From an uncultured Clostridium sp. (GTDB lineage: Bacteria > Bacillota > Clostridia > TANB77 > CAG-508): a DNA stretch of 64,000 bases. The stretch spans positions 68,365 through 132,364 of the forward strand of contig CAMEWM010000001.1 of the NCBI GenBank assembly GCA_945946655.1, in the 5' to 3' direction. Position numbers and translations under genes: made by a program. Shown piece by piece: positions 10,064 through 19,806 of this stretch; position 1 is the stretch's first letter; every line of letters begins with the position of its first letter. Below the pieces are notes generated by a model. The model ran no database searches. It was not told where the DNA came from and worked only from the letters and a program-made list of their open reading frames with translations.

Positions 10064-10092
10064 ATTATACCACATAACTATTGCAATTTCAA
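10064..10092 (-). promoter_or_regulatory. SigA-type promoter of the coiled-coil gene
   Basis: On the minus strand TTGAAA (10092-10087) and TATAAT (10069-10064) are 17 bases apart, about 35 bases before the start codon. Confidence 0.75.
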
Positions 10093-10181
10093 TACATTAT
10101 GTATACTATTTTAATATTACAAAATAACTATAACATATTATATTTATTTTTTGCGTTTTTTAACGAAAATGTAATATTTTT

Positions 10182-11579
10182 TTAACATTTTGTAATATTA
10201 TATTCATTTATATTTTCTTTTAATTTTTTTATTGCTCTATCTGAAATTTTTCCATACTTTATTTTTTTATCTGCAATCTTATTTCCTTCCAACTCAGGCA
10301 GTATTCCATAATTAGCATTCATAGGTTGAAATTTTTCATTTTTAGTTGATATATACTTTGCTAAACTACCTATCATTGTATAATCTGAAAATATTATTTT
10401 TTCCTTGCCTTCTAGCTGTCTAGCGGCATTTATTCCAGCCACTAGTCCTGATGAAACAGATTCAACATACCCTTCTACTCCAGTAATCTGACCTGCAAAA
10501 TATATATTTTTATTTTTCTTTAGTTGATAAGTTTCATCTAATAACTTAGTAGAATTTATAAATGTATTTCTATGCATTACTCCATATTTGACAAACTCAG
10601 CGTTTTTTAATCCTGGTATCATACTAAAAACTCTTTTTTGTTCTCCAAATCTTAAATTTGTCTGAAATCCAACAATATTATATATTGTCGCATCTTTATT
10701 GTCTTGTCTTAATTGTACTATAGCATATGGTCTATAGCCAGTTCTCGGATCAGTAAAGCCCATTGGTTTTAAAGGACCGTATCTTAATGTATCTATTCCT
10801 CTCTTCGCCATAACCTCTACCGGCATACATCCCTCAAATATATCTCTCTTTTCAAATTGATGAAGTTCAACAACCTCTGCATTTATTAATTCATTCCAGA
10901 ATTTTTCATACTCTTCTTTGTTCATCGGAAGATTTATATAACTTGTATCTACCTCTCTTGGTATTATTTTTTTCCATTCTTCCACATCTTCATCTTTTTT
11001 TCTTTCTTGCTCATATCTATTTCCATGAAAGGCAATGTTCATGTCTATACTATCTTTTAATATAATTGGAGCTGCTGCATCATAGAAATGTAAATCTTCC
11101 TCTCCTGTTATATCTAAAATTTCCTTTGATAGTCCATCAGAAGTTAGTGGACCTGTAGCAATTATAACCAATCCCTCATTCACTAACTCTCTTAATGCGA
11201 TTTTCTCATTTCCGATTTCTTCTCTTATAATATGTATATTATTCATTTTTTCTAATTCTTGAGTCACTTTTGTTGAAAATTCATCTCTATCTACTGCCAA
11301 AGCTTGTCCTGCTGGCACAGCAGTTTCATCTGCAGTATGTATTAATAATGAGTCTAACATTCTAAGCTCTTCTTTTAATAATCCACATGCATTTGTGTGC
11401 AAATTAGATTTAAAAGAATTACTACAAACTATCTCCGCTAAATTTTTATTCGAATGGGCTGGTGAAAATTTATTAGGTTTCATCTCATATAAAATAACAT
11501 CTATTCCCCTTTTTGCAATTTGATAAGCTGCTTCCGCTCCTGCAAGACCTCCACCAATTATTGTAATTTTGTCTTTCAT
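10182..11579 (-). CDS. trmFO: Folate-dependent tRNA (uracil-54 C5)-methyltransferase TrmFO
   Basis: This 465-residue flavoprotein makes the T-loop ribothymidine m5U54 in tRNA using methylenetetrahydrofolate and FAD. The N-terminus has the dinucleotide-binding motif GGGLAGAEAA. The conserved cysteines appear in IVCSNSFKSN (about 52) and GCMPVEVMAKRG (about 255). The late GQITGVEGYVES and LVAGINAAR segments are typical of the family, and the length is usual. In many Firmicutes it sits beside topA; here a helicase gene lies between them. The start at 11579 is ATG with a GGAAA-type site. It is probably transcribed separately from the helicase, since about 96 bases lie between them. Confidence 0.97.
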   Translation of the reverse strand: MKDKITIIGGGLAGAEAAYQIAKRGIDVILYEMKPNKFSPAHSNKNLAEIVCSNSFKSNLHTNACGLLKEELRMLDSLLIHTADETAVPAGQALAVDRDEFSTKVTQELEKMNNIHIIREEIGNEKIALRELVNEGLVIIATGPLTSDGLSKEILDITGEEDLHFYDAAAPIILKDSIDMNIAFHGNRYEQERKKDEDVEEWKKIIPREVDTSYINLPMNKEEYEKFWNELINAEVVELHQFEKRDIFEGCMPVEVMAKRGIDTLRYGPLKPMGFTDPRTGYRPYAIVQLRQDNKDATIYNIVGFQTNLRFGEQKRVFSMIPGLKNAEFVKYGVMHRNTFINSTKLLDETYQLKKNKNIYFAGQITGVEGYVESVSSGLVAGINAARQLEGKEKIIFSDYTMIGSLAKYISTKNEKFQPMNANYGILPELEGNKIADKKIKYGKISDRAIKKLKENINEYNITKC

Positions 11580-11675
11580 TTTTATTTCCTTTCAACTTTT
11601 GTCAATTATTTTTAAATAATTATCCCAAATATTCATTAACATCTTATCTAATATTTTGATTTCTTAAGGATGTAT

Positions 11676-14600
11676 CTATTCAAACAAGTTCATTATATCT
11701 TCTTTAGATAATTTGCTTATAAAAGTCTGATTTGTAGAAAGCATATTGTCTATTAATATTTCTTTTCTTTTCTGTAATTCATATATTTTTTCTTCTATAG
11801 AATTTTTAGTAATTAGTTTATACACCTGTACATTTCTTTTTTGTCCAATTCTATATGTTCTATCTGTTGCTTGATTTTCTGCAGATAAATTCCACCAAGG
11901 ATCGTAGTGTATTACTACATCTGCACCTATTAAATTTAGTCCTGTTCCACCTGCTTTTAACGATATTAGAAATAGCTTTTTATCTGGATTGTTATTAAAT
12001 TCATCAACTAAATTAATTCTCTCAGATACCTTAGTTTGTCCTGTTAATTTCAAGTACGCTATATTTTCTTTATTAAGCTCTTTTTCGATAATTTCGAACA
12101 TCGCTGTATATCCTGAAAATAATAGTATTTTATGTCCTGATTGTATTGCATCTTTTACTATTTCTATACACTGATTTAATTTTCCACTTTCACCTTTATA
12201 ATTTTCTATGAAAAGACTTGGATGACAGCATATTTGTCTTAATCTAGTAAGTAAGGCAAGAATCTTTATTTGACTCTTTTCAATTCCGTTCTCTTTAATC
12301 TCTTCAAGTGCATTTTTCTTTGCCTTTGCTAAATAAGATAAATAAATATCTTTTTGTTCTTCTACCATCTGGCTATTTAGTACTGTTATTATTTTATCTG
12401 GTAACTCTGTTAAAACTTCTCCCTTGATTCTTCTTAGTACAAATGGTTCTATCAATTTTTTTAATTTCTGCATTATTCTTTCATCATTATCTTTAACAAT
12501 TGGTGTTTCATATAGCTCTTTGAATTTTCTATACCCAAATAAGTATCCTGGCATTATAAAGTCAAAAATCGACCATAATTCAGATAAAGAATTCTCTATT
12601 GGAGTTCCTGTAAGAGCATATCTTGTTTCTGCAAATATGTTTTTAATTGCTTTAGCGTTTTGAGTATTATTATTCTTTATATATTGAGCTTCATCAGCAA
12701 TAATATATTTAAATTGATAATTATATTTTTTGTACTCTTCTATATCTCTTTTTAGTAATTCATATGATGTTATTACAATATTATATTTAGGAATAGATTC
12801 TATCTGCTTTATTCTTTCTTCCAAAGTTCCATGTATTACAATGGATTTGATTCCAGTTGTAAACTTTTCCGCTTCATTCTGCCAGTTTAAACATAATGAA
12901 CTCGGACACACAACAAGAGAAGGTTTTTTACCGTTATTTTCTACATATGAACAAATAACGCATAAAAGTTGAACAGTTTTTCCTAATCCCATATCATCAG
13001 CTAAAATACCACCAAGGTCATAATAATCCAACATTTTTAGCCATTGTACACCAACTTTTTGATATTCTCTTAAATTAGCATTTAAATTTTGGGGTAGATC
13101 TATATTTCCTTCTATTTCTTTCACATCAATGTTCTGTACTAAATCTTTATATTCATCGTCTTTTGTAACATGTATAAATGAGTTTTTCTCTAAAATCTTA
13201 TCCAAATATAAAGCTCTATACATTGGTAATTTCAAATTGTTATCTTTTATTTGATTATAATCTACATCTATATCTTCTGTTATACTCTCTATAAATTTGA
13301 TTGTGTCATTATCTTCTAAATTTATAAAACTTCCATCTTTTAATCTATGATATTTCTTTTTCAATTTATATTGTTTCATTATCTGTTGCAATTCGGAAGG
13401 ATCGAAATTCAAATTAGAAAAATCAATATCTAGTAAGTTATTTTCGATTCTTACACCTAAATTTATAGATGATGTACTTTTTACTTCCTTTTCTTTAAAA
13501 TTGTCTGTTGCCAAGACCTCAAAATTTTTCATATATGAATTTATATCATTTGTTAAAAATTCATATATTTTATCATCATTAGCTAATACTAATCTACTAT
13601 TTCTCTGATCTAGCATAAAGCCACTTTTTACAAACATATTCAATAATTTTGATTCTTTAATCGTGTTTCTCGATAATAATTCATCATGCTTTTCATTATC
13701 TAGTGGGTTTACTTCTATATCGCCATATATAAATCTTATATCAGCTAGTACATATCCTTGCTCATTATAATCTAAATACAACTTTGCATATAGTTCTGCT
13801 GGTATATACTTTTCTACTTTTTTGTACTGCTCTTCATCAATAACTAAATCTTTTTTTATGCATGGCTCTATTACAGAGAAGAAATTAGATAATTGTTCCT
13901 CTGGTAATATTATCTCTTTCGTAAAGTTTTTTCTAAACACCTCTAAAGATCTTATAACAGTATCTCTATATTTTTTTGAACACTTATATAATTTTCTATC
14001 CAATAATAAATATGTATATTTTCTACCATCATAAATCATATATGCATATATATCTATATTAGTAGTTATTCTGTATTCTTTTGCATTTATTGCTTCTAAT
14101 TTAAATTTTATATCTGGTTCTTGAGGTACAAACACAACACTTTCTAAACCATACTGGCTTTCCATCATAACAGCTCTATTTTCTAGACTTGCAAATAGAT
14201 CATCTAGTCCTGTATTCGAAACTATTATAGCATCCTCACCTAGTCTTTTTGTATAATAATCATAACCTGTTGATGATTCATTTGCATATTTTATAATTTC
14301 TGCATATTTTAGCACAAAATCTAGAATCTTTCTGTCTTCTTCCACAAATTTTTCTCTCATGTGGACAAACTCTAGTTTAGCACCATATTTATATTTCTCT
14401 TTGTTAATAAATCTATCATAAAATTCTGGCAATGATTTTACTTTGTAGAATTGCTTTTCTCCAATCTTTATTTCAAGCTTTAATGTATTATTAATTTTAC
14501 TATATATAATTTTGGGTTCAATATGAATGTTGCCATCTATATGAGCACTTTCTTTTTCTTCATCATCTTCTTCATTCATTCTATAAAATTCTTTCACTAA

Positions 14601-15002
14601 TTGATTAAATACTTTATAGTTCTCTGGATGCTCTTCTTTATTTGTTTTTCTTATTTCTTTACTCTCTACATTGCCTGTAAAGATTCTAATATAATCTGGA
14701 TTATTTATAAATTCCCTTACTGCTGCAATTATATGCACACAAGCACAATAATTTTGTTTATAATCATCACAAGTACAAGATAAATTTTCGATTTCTCCTT
14801 CACTTACTTTTATGTATGTATTATTATTTTCTTGAGATTTTACTATAGCATGTAATTCAAAATTATTTTTATCATCATATACTACCTTGGTAATATCTAT
14901 CTTCTTATCTTCTACTATCTTATTAGCTTTTTCAATAACATCATTATTTACTTCATTAATTAGATCTTTATACATCTTGTCATCAATAATACAATTTTTC
15001 AT
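11676..15002 (-). CDS. SWIM zinc-finger SNF2-family helicase/ATPase
   Basis: This large SF2 protein of about 1108 residues belongs to the bacterial SNF2 (HepA/RapA-like) group, whose members move along DNA or remodel nucleoprotein. It starts with a SWIM zinc domain (CTCDDYKQNYCACVHI near residue 80), then a long bacterial-specific middle region. The ATPase follows with Walker A DDMGLGKTVQ (about 670), DEAQ (about 775), the TGTPIENS motif (about 805) and C-terminal helicase motifs LKAGGTGLNL and ATDRTYRIGQ. An ATG at 15017 is possible, but GGGAGA lies between it and the ATG at 15002, at correct spacing for the latter, so 15002 is chosen. Confidence 0.93.
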   Translation of the reverse strand: MKNCIIDDKMYKDLINEVNNDVIEKANKIVEDKKIDITKVVYDDKNNFELHAIVKSQENNNTYIKVSEGEIENLSCTCDDYKQNYCACVHIIAAVREFINNPDYIRIFTGNVESKEIRKTNKEEHPENYKVFNQLVKEFYRMNEEDDEEKESAHIDGNIHIEPKIIYSKINNTLKLEIKIGEKQFYKVKSLPEFYDRFINKEKYKYGAKLEFVHMREKFVEEDRKILDFVLKYAEIIKYANESSTGYDYYTKRLGEDAIIVSNTGLDDLFASLENRAVMMESQYGLESVVFVPQEPDIKFKLEAINAKEYRITTNIDIYAYMIYDGRKYTYLLLDRKLYKCSKKYRDTVIRSLEVFRKNFTKEIILPEEQLSNFFSVIEPCIKKDLVIDEEQYKKVEKYIPAELYAKLYLDYNEQGYVLADIRFIYGDIEVNPLDNEKHDELLSRNTIKESKLLNMFVKSGFMLDQRNSRLVLANDDKIYEFLTNDINSYMKNFEVLATDNFKEKEVKSTSSINLGVRIENNLLDIDFSNLNFDPSELQQIMKQYKLKKKYHRLKDGSFINLEDNDTIKFIESITEDIDVDYNQIKDNNLKLPMYRALYLDKILEKNSFIHVTKDDEYKDLVQNIDVKEIEGNIDLPQNLNANLREYQKVGVQWLKMLDYYDLGGILADDMGLGKTVQLLCVICSYVENNGKKPSLVVCPSSLCLNWQNEAEKFTTGIKSIVIHGTLEERIKQIESIPKYNIVITSYELLKRDIEEYKKYNYQFKYIIADEAQYIKNNNTQNAKAIKNIFAETRYALTGTPIENSLSELWSIFDFIMPGYLFGYRKFKELYETPIVKDNDERIMQKLKKLIEPFVLRRIKGEVLTELPDKIITVLNSQMVEEQKDIYLSYLAKAKKNALEEIKENGIEKSQIKILALLTRLRQICCHPSLFIENYKGESGKLNQCIEIVKDAIQSGHKILLFSGYTAMFEIIEKELNKENIAYLKLTGQTKVSERINLVDEFNNNPDKKLFLISLKAGGTGLNLIGADVVIHYDPWWNLSAENQATDRTYRIGQKRNVQVYKLITKNSIEEKIYELQKRKEILIDNMLSTNQTFISKLSKEDIMNLFE

Positions 15003-15070
15003 CCACTTTTCTCCCATTTTATTTAGTTATTTATTATACAACTTTTCAGTAGATTAATCAATGCATATGT

Positions 15071-15104
15071 CAAAAAAACTTGAAGCAGAAAATTCTACTT
15101 CAAG
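15071..15104 (-). terminator. Rho-independent terminator of topA
   Basis: The inverted repeat 15079-15090 with 15093-15104 (one mismatch) is followed on the minus strand by seven T residues. It lies just after the topA stop at 15113. Confidence 0.8.
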
Positions 15105-15112
15105 CTATATTC

Positions 15113-17179
15113 TTACTTTTTTGTTTTCTTAGTTTTCTTTTTAGCCTTTACTTTTTTTGTAATCTTTTTATCTTTTTCGTTTTCTTCAGGTTTCCACTCT
15201 TCTCCCACTTTAGGTTTGTTCCAAGATATGTAATTGCAAGATTCAGGGTTATGTTCACATATATAATAATTTTTTCCTCTTTTTGTCTTTCTAACTTGGA
15301 CTTTACCGCCACATACTGGGCAAGGTTCATCTATGGTAACAACGAAAGGTTTTACATTTTTGCATTCTGGATAACCCGGACATGCTAAGAACTTGCCATA
15401 TCTTCCAATCTTAACTACCATATTTCTTCCACACTTGTCACATATTACATCTGTTACTTCATCTTCTAATTTTACATGTTCTAATTCTTTGTCAACCTTT
15501 TCTACTTCTTGTTCAAATTGTGGATAAAAATCTCTTAAGACTTGTTTCCATTCCTCTTTACCTGATGCAACTTCATCAAATTCGTCTTCTATCTTTGCAG
15601 TAAATTCTACGTTTATTATATCTTCAAAGTTTTCTGTTAGAAGTTTATTTACAACCTCTCCTAATTCCGTTGGTACCAGTTGCTTTTTTTCTTTTTCAAC
15701 ATATCTTCTTTCCAATATTGTTGTAATTATTGGAGAATATGTACTTGGTCTTCCTATTCCCTTGGCTTCTAACTCTTTTACTAAACTAGCTTCTGTATAT
15801 CTTGCAGGAGGTTCCGTAAAACTCTGCTTTGATTCCAATTTTCTTTTTATTACTTCTTGCCCTATACTTAATGATGGAATACTAGTATTATCTTCATCTT
15901 CTTGTTCATTATCATTACCTTCCACGTATAAAGTCATGAATCCTTTAAACTTTAAAGTTTGTCCACTTGCCTTAAAATTATATTTATCTACATCTATATC
16001 AACATTTATTGTATCATACACAGCTGTTGCCATCTGACTTGCTAAAAATCTATTATAAATTAATCTATACAACTTATACTGATCTGTAGTCAATGAACTT
16101 TTTATTTTATCTGGAGTCAAATATATGTATGTTGGTCTTATACCTTCATGAGCATCTTGCGCTTCACTATTTTTTTTATAATATCTATTTTCATAATATT
16201 CATCGCCATATGTTTTGGTAATTTCTTCTTTAGCTGCTGCTCTTGCTTCCTCAGAAATTCTAGTTGAATCTGTTCTCATATATGTTATAAGACCTACACT
16301 ACCCTTTTCAGGTATTTTTACTCCTTCATATAATCCTTGTGCTACAGACATAGTTTTCTTCAATGTAAAGCCTAACTTTCTCGAAGCCTCTTGTTGCATT
16401 GTACTTGTTGTAAACGGTGGCGCTGGAGTTCTCTTTTTTTCACCTTTCTTTACATTAGACACAACATATTTTTCATTTTCTATGTCAGCTAAAATTTTAT
16501 CTACATCTTCTTTTTTATGTAACTCTATTTTTTTTCCACTCTCTCCATAAAATTTTGCTTCAAATTCTTTTTCAGTATTTTTATCTAATAATGTTGCATA
16601 AATATTCCAATATTCTTCAGGAATAAAATTTCTAATTTCATTTTCTCTATCAACAATTAGTTTTACTGCAACCGATTGCACTCTTCCAGCAGAAAGCCCC
16701 GGTTTTACTTTCTTCCATAGCAAAGGACTTATTTTATATCCAACTATTCTATCTAATACACGTCTTGCTTGTTGCGCATTCGTCAAATTCATGTCAATTT
16801 TTCTTGGTCTTTTCATTGATTCTTGCACTGTTTCTTTTGTAATTTCATTAAATGTTACTCTACATACACTATCTTCCGGAATTTCTAAAATATGTGCTAG
16901 ATGCCATGCAATTGCTTCTCCTTCTCGATCAGGGTCAGTTGCAAGATATACTTTTTTTGCACCTTTTGCATCTTTCTTTAAAGATTTTATCAAATCCCCT
17001 TTTCCTCTAATATTTATATATTCTGGTTCGAAATCATTTTCTATATTAACACCAAGTTTTGACTTTGGTAAATCCCTTATATGTCCCATCGAGGCTACTA
17101 CCTTCGTATTTCCTCCAAGAAACTTTTTTATTGTATTAGCTTTTGCTGGTGATTCAACAATAATTAGTTTATCTGCCAT
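15113..17179 (-). CDS. topA: DNA topoisomerase I
   Basis: The 688-residue type IA topoisomerase relaxes negative supercoils. The TOPRIM domain is at the N-terminus (LIIVESPAKANTIKKFLG, DPDREGEAIAWHL). The catalytic tyrosine is in ITYMRTDSTRIS near residue 297. Two four-cysteine zinc ribbons follow (CDKCGRNM...CPGYPEC and CPVCGGK...CEHNPESC), and a lysine-rich tail ends the protein. Its length is normal. The upstream region carries a consensus promoter, and a terminator follows the gene, so it is a single-gene unit. No dprA gene is adjacent. Confidence 0.98.
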   Translation of the reverse strand: MADKLIIVESPAKANTIKKFLGGNTKVVASMGHIRDLPKSKLGVNIENDFEPEYINIRGKGDLIKSLKKDAKGAKKVYLATDPDREGEAIAWHLAHILEIPEDSVCRVTFNEITKETVQESMKRPRKIDMNLTNAQQARRVLDRIVGYKISPLLWKKVKPGLSAGRVQSVAVKLIVDRENEIRNFIPEEYWNIYATLLDKNTEKEFEAKFYGESGKKIELHKKEDVDKILADIENEKYVVSNVKKGEKKRTPAPPFTTSTMQQEASRKLGFTLKKTMSVAQGLYEGVKIPEKGSVGLITYMRTDSTRISEEARAAAKEEITKTYGDEYYENRYYKKNSEAQDAHEGIRPTYIYLTPDKIKSSLTTDQYKLYRLIYNRFLASQMATAVYDTINVDIDVDKYNFKASGQTLKFKGFMTLYVEGNDNEQEDEDNTSIPSLSIGQEVIKRKLESKQSFTEPPARYTEASLVKELEAKGIGRPSTYSPIITTILERRYVEKEKKQLVPTELGEVVNKLLTENFEDIINVEFTAKIEDEFDEVASGKEEWKQVLRDFYPQFEQEVEKVDKELEHVKLEDEVTDVICDKCGRNMVVKIGRYGKFLACPGYPECKNVKPFVVTIDEPCPVCGGKVQVRKTKRGKNYYICEHNPESCNYISWNKPKVGEEWKPEENEKDKKITKKVKAKKKTKKTKK

Positions 17180-17218
17180 TACACATCTCCCAATCTTAAT
17201 TTTTAATATTATTTTTCT

Positions 17219-17247
17219 TTTATAAATAATTATATTACTGTTGTCAA
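17219..17247 (-). promoter_or_regulatory. SigA-type promoter of topA
   Basis: A perfect TTGACA (17247-17242) and TATAAA (17224-17219) are 17 bases apart on the minus strand, about 40 bases before the topA start. Confidence 0.8.
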
Positions 17248-17381
17248 TATATTTTAGACTAATTTTCTTTATTTTTCAAGTTATCTATAAAATATTATAT
17301 TTTTTATCCTGATTTATATTATCATTAAACACATTATTATATCAACTGTTTTCGCATTACTATTTTCGACATGAGTTATAT

Positions 17382-17420
17382 AAAAAATCTCAGCAATTTA
17401 TATAATTGCTAAGATTTTTT
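17382..17420 (-). terminator. Rho-independent terminator at the end of murG
   Basis: The stem 17382-17397 with 17404-17420 has one mismatch and flanking A and T runs. It overlaps the last codons of murG and closes the dcw transcript. Confidence 0.8.
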
Positions 17421-18530
17421 TATGATTTCTAATATTTCTTTATAAATATTATCTTCTACATTTAGTTTTGCTACTTTATGAGCATTATTTCCCATCTCAT
17501 TTAAAACTCTTTCATCATTGATTATTTCATTTATCATATCATTTAATTTAGAGTAATTTAAATCCTTATCAAGAATTATTTTTGCAGCATTTACGTTTTC
17601 TAATACCTTTGCATTATATTCTTGATGATTTTCCGTTGCGAATGGAAATGGTATAAATATTGCTGGTTTACCTAATTCAGCAATTTCAGTAATTGTCATT
17701 GCTCCACTTCTACAAACCACTAAATCCGACATTTCCATAATTTCTTGCATATTATATATGTATGGTAATATTTTTATATTTTCAATACTGTTAATATCTA
17801 TTTTTTTATAAGCTAATTCTTGTTTTATATTTTCAAAATTACCTTTTCCTGCTGCCCATACAATTTGATATTTACTGTTTAATTTATTTTCTATTATTCC
17901 TATTAAGGAGTTATTTATACTGTTGGCACCTTGGCTTCCTCCAAAAACAAGAACTATTGGCATGTCCGATTTTAATCCTATTTCTTGTTTTTTTTCTCTT
18001 TTCTGTTCTTCGCTAAGTCTTTTGGTAGTTATTTTTGAAGGCGTTCCTGTAACAACTACTTTTTTTGCTTTTGGTAATCTTTCTCTTGCCTCCTCAAATC
18101 CAACTAGTATCTTTTGAGCTTTTTTAGACAAAAGTTTTACTGCAACCCCTGGAAAAGCATTGCTTTCATGTAAAATAATAGGTATATTCAGTTTACTAGC
18201 TGCTTGCCCAACTGCAACACAAATATATCCGCCAGTACCAATAACAACATCTGGCTTAAATTCCTGTAAAATTTTTTTAGCTTGACTCACAGATTTAATC
18301 GTTTTATATAATCTTTTAATATTATCCAAGTTTATTTTTCTATTAATACCATAAGCATCGATCTTTTTTAATTCATATCCAGCTCTTGGAACCAAATCAT
18401 TTTCTAATCCTCTTCCTGTTCCTATAAATATAATTTTAGAATTTGGATCTTTTTCCATTATTTTATTAGCAATAGCAATTCCTGGATTTATGTGACCACC
18501 TGTTCCCGCCGCAGCAATTACAACTTTCAT
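17409..18530 (-). CDS. murG: UDP-GlcNAc:undecaprenyl-PP-MurNAc-pentapeptide GlcNAc transferase MurG
   Basis: MurG adds GlcNAc to lipid I to make lipid II on the inner face of the membrane. Visible motifs are the glycine-rich GTGGHINPG at residues 9-17, GTGGYICV, VFGGSQGANSIN, the UDP-GlcNAc pocket VCRSGAMTITE and PFPFATENHQEYNA. The length of about 373 residues is typical. An upstream ATG at 18557 is in frame, but AAAGGA lies just before the third methionine, so 18530 is taken as the start. It is the last gene of the cluster, 77 bases after ftsW and followed by a terminator. Confidence 0.96.
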   Translation of the reverse strand: MKVVIAAAGTGGHINPGIAIANKIMEKDPNSKIIFIGTGRGLENDLVPRAGYELKKIDAYGINRKINLDNIKRLYKTIKSVSQAKKILQEFKPDVVIGTGGYICVAVGQAASKLNIPIILHESNAFPGVAVKLLSKKAQKILVGFEEARERLPKAKKVVVTGTPSKITTKRLSEEQKREKKQEIGLKSDMPIVLVFGGSQGANSINNSLIGIIENKLNSKYQIVWAAGKGNFENIKQELAYKKIDINSIENIKILPYIYNMQEIMEMSDLVVCRSGAMTITEIAELGKPAIFIPFPFATENHQEYNAKVLENVNAAKIILDKDLNYSKLNDMINEIINDERVLNEMGNNAHKVAKLNVEDNIYKEILEIIKKS

Positions 18531-18607
18531 ATTATATCCTTTCTTCATATTATTCATTAATCTTTTATACTTATAAAGCCAAAGAGATTTTTCCCTTTGG
18601 CTCTGTT

Positions 18608-19782
18608 TTAAACTTTTGACCCTGCTCTAGATATATTGAGTAATATTCCAACTGACGCCAACAATATTACTAGGGCTGTGCCTCCGGTAACTAAAGAACG
18701 GTAAAGCCATTCCTGTAGTTGGTATAGAAGCTGTTACGACTGCTATATTAATTATAGCTTGTGTTGCAACTAATGTTGTTATTCCTATTGCAAGAAGGCT
18801 TCCAAACATGTCTGGAGCTTTCATCGATATTACTATGCCTCTCCAGACAAATACTGCAAATAATGCAATAATTGCTACACATCCCACAAATCCTAACTCT
18901 TCTGCAACAATAGCAAATATAAAGTCATTTTGTGGTTCAGGTATATACAAATATTTCTGTTTACTGTTTCCTAATCCAACTCCAAATAGTCCACCTGAGC
19001 CTATAGCATATAAACTTTGAACCATCTGATATCCTGTTCCAGTTGCATCTGCCCATGGGTCAAAAAATGTCTTTATTCTGTCTAATCTAAATGAACCAGA
19101 AGAACTTGTTTCTCCTTTCAAGAGTTCCTTTATTATAATTAATGCAACTCCAGCCACAGCCGCTAATCCTGCAAAGAAAAAGTGCAATACTCTACATCCA
19201 GCCATAAGCATCATAACACATGTTACTATTCCAATTACCAAAGAAACACTTAAGTGATTTTGAATAAAATATAATATTGCTATTGGAGGTACTAAAAATA
19301 ATAATGGTTTTACAAAGCCTTTCCAAAAATCTTTTAGCTCACTTTTATGATCTGATAAATACCCTGCATAAAAAATTATAAGTCCTATTTTTGAAATTTC
19401 TGATGGTTGAAATTGTCCGTAGTCCAGGAACTTTTATCCATCTTGTAGCTCCATTTACACTTTTACCTAAGCCTGGAACTAATACAAGTAATAGCACTAA
19501 AACGGATACTGCATATACTAGCCAATAATATTTTTTATAAAATCTGTAATCAATTTTTGATATAAATAACATCGCTGTTATTCCTATAATAGCACATATA
19601 AATTGCTTTATAAAATATGTATAGCTTTTTCCAGTTTCGGATAATGCAGAAGGTGCACTTGCAGAAAGTACCATTACAATTCCTAAAGATAGTAATATTA
19701 AAACTGTTATAAAAAGTATATAGTCCATTTTGTTATTTAAGAATTTTGAAAATCTTTTTACTTTCTTTTTTTCGTTTTGCAT
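18608..19782 (-). CDS. ftsW: Cell-division SEDS glycosyltransferase FtsW, two +1 frameshifts at CGG
   Basis: FtsW polymerises lipid II into septal glycan together with a class B PBP. The zero frame from 19782 encodes the first transmembrane helices and GATRWIKVPGL, then breaks at CGG 19419-19417. After dropping one base it continues GQFQPSE (the classic FtsW/RodA signature) through more helices, the DPWADATGTGYQ loop and LPFFSY, where CGG at 18686-18684 breaks the frame again. Dropping one more base gives YGGTALV, the conserved C-terminal motif, and a stop at 18608. The joined protein is about 390 residues with no segment missing, which is the normal length. Two indels in one essential gene, both at CGG, argue against random decay. 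ftsI-type partner spoVD is similarly broken. Confidence 0.92.
18684..18686 (-). other. CGG +1 frameshift site 2 in ftsW
   Basis: The minus strand reads TTT AGT TAC CGG AGG. The +1 reading TAC GGA GGC ACA restores the SYGGTA motif found near the end of FtsW proteins. CGG is about codon 366 of the joined frame. The zero frame runs on for 19 unrelated residues to a stop at 18627. Confidence 0.85.
19417..19419 (-). other. CGG +1 frameshift site 1 in ftsW
   Basis: The minus strand reads CCT GGA CTA CGG ACA. The +1 reading CTA GGA CAA TTT CAA CCA restores GQFQPSE. CGG is codon 122. The zero frame continues for 24 unrelated residues to a stop at 19345. Confidence 0.85.
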
Positions 19783-19806
19783 TTGTTCATCCTTTCACAT
19801 TTTATT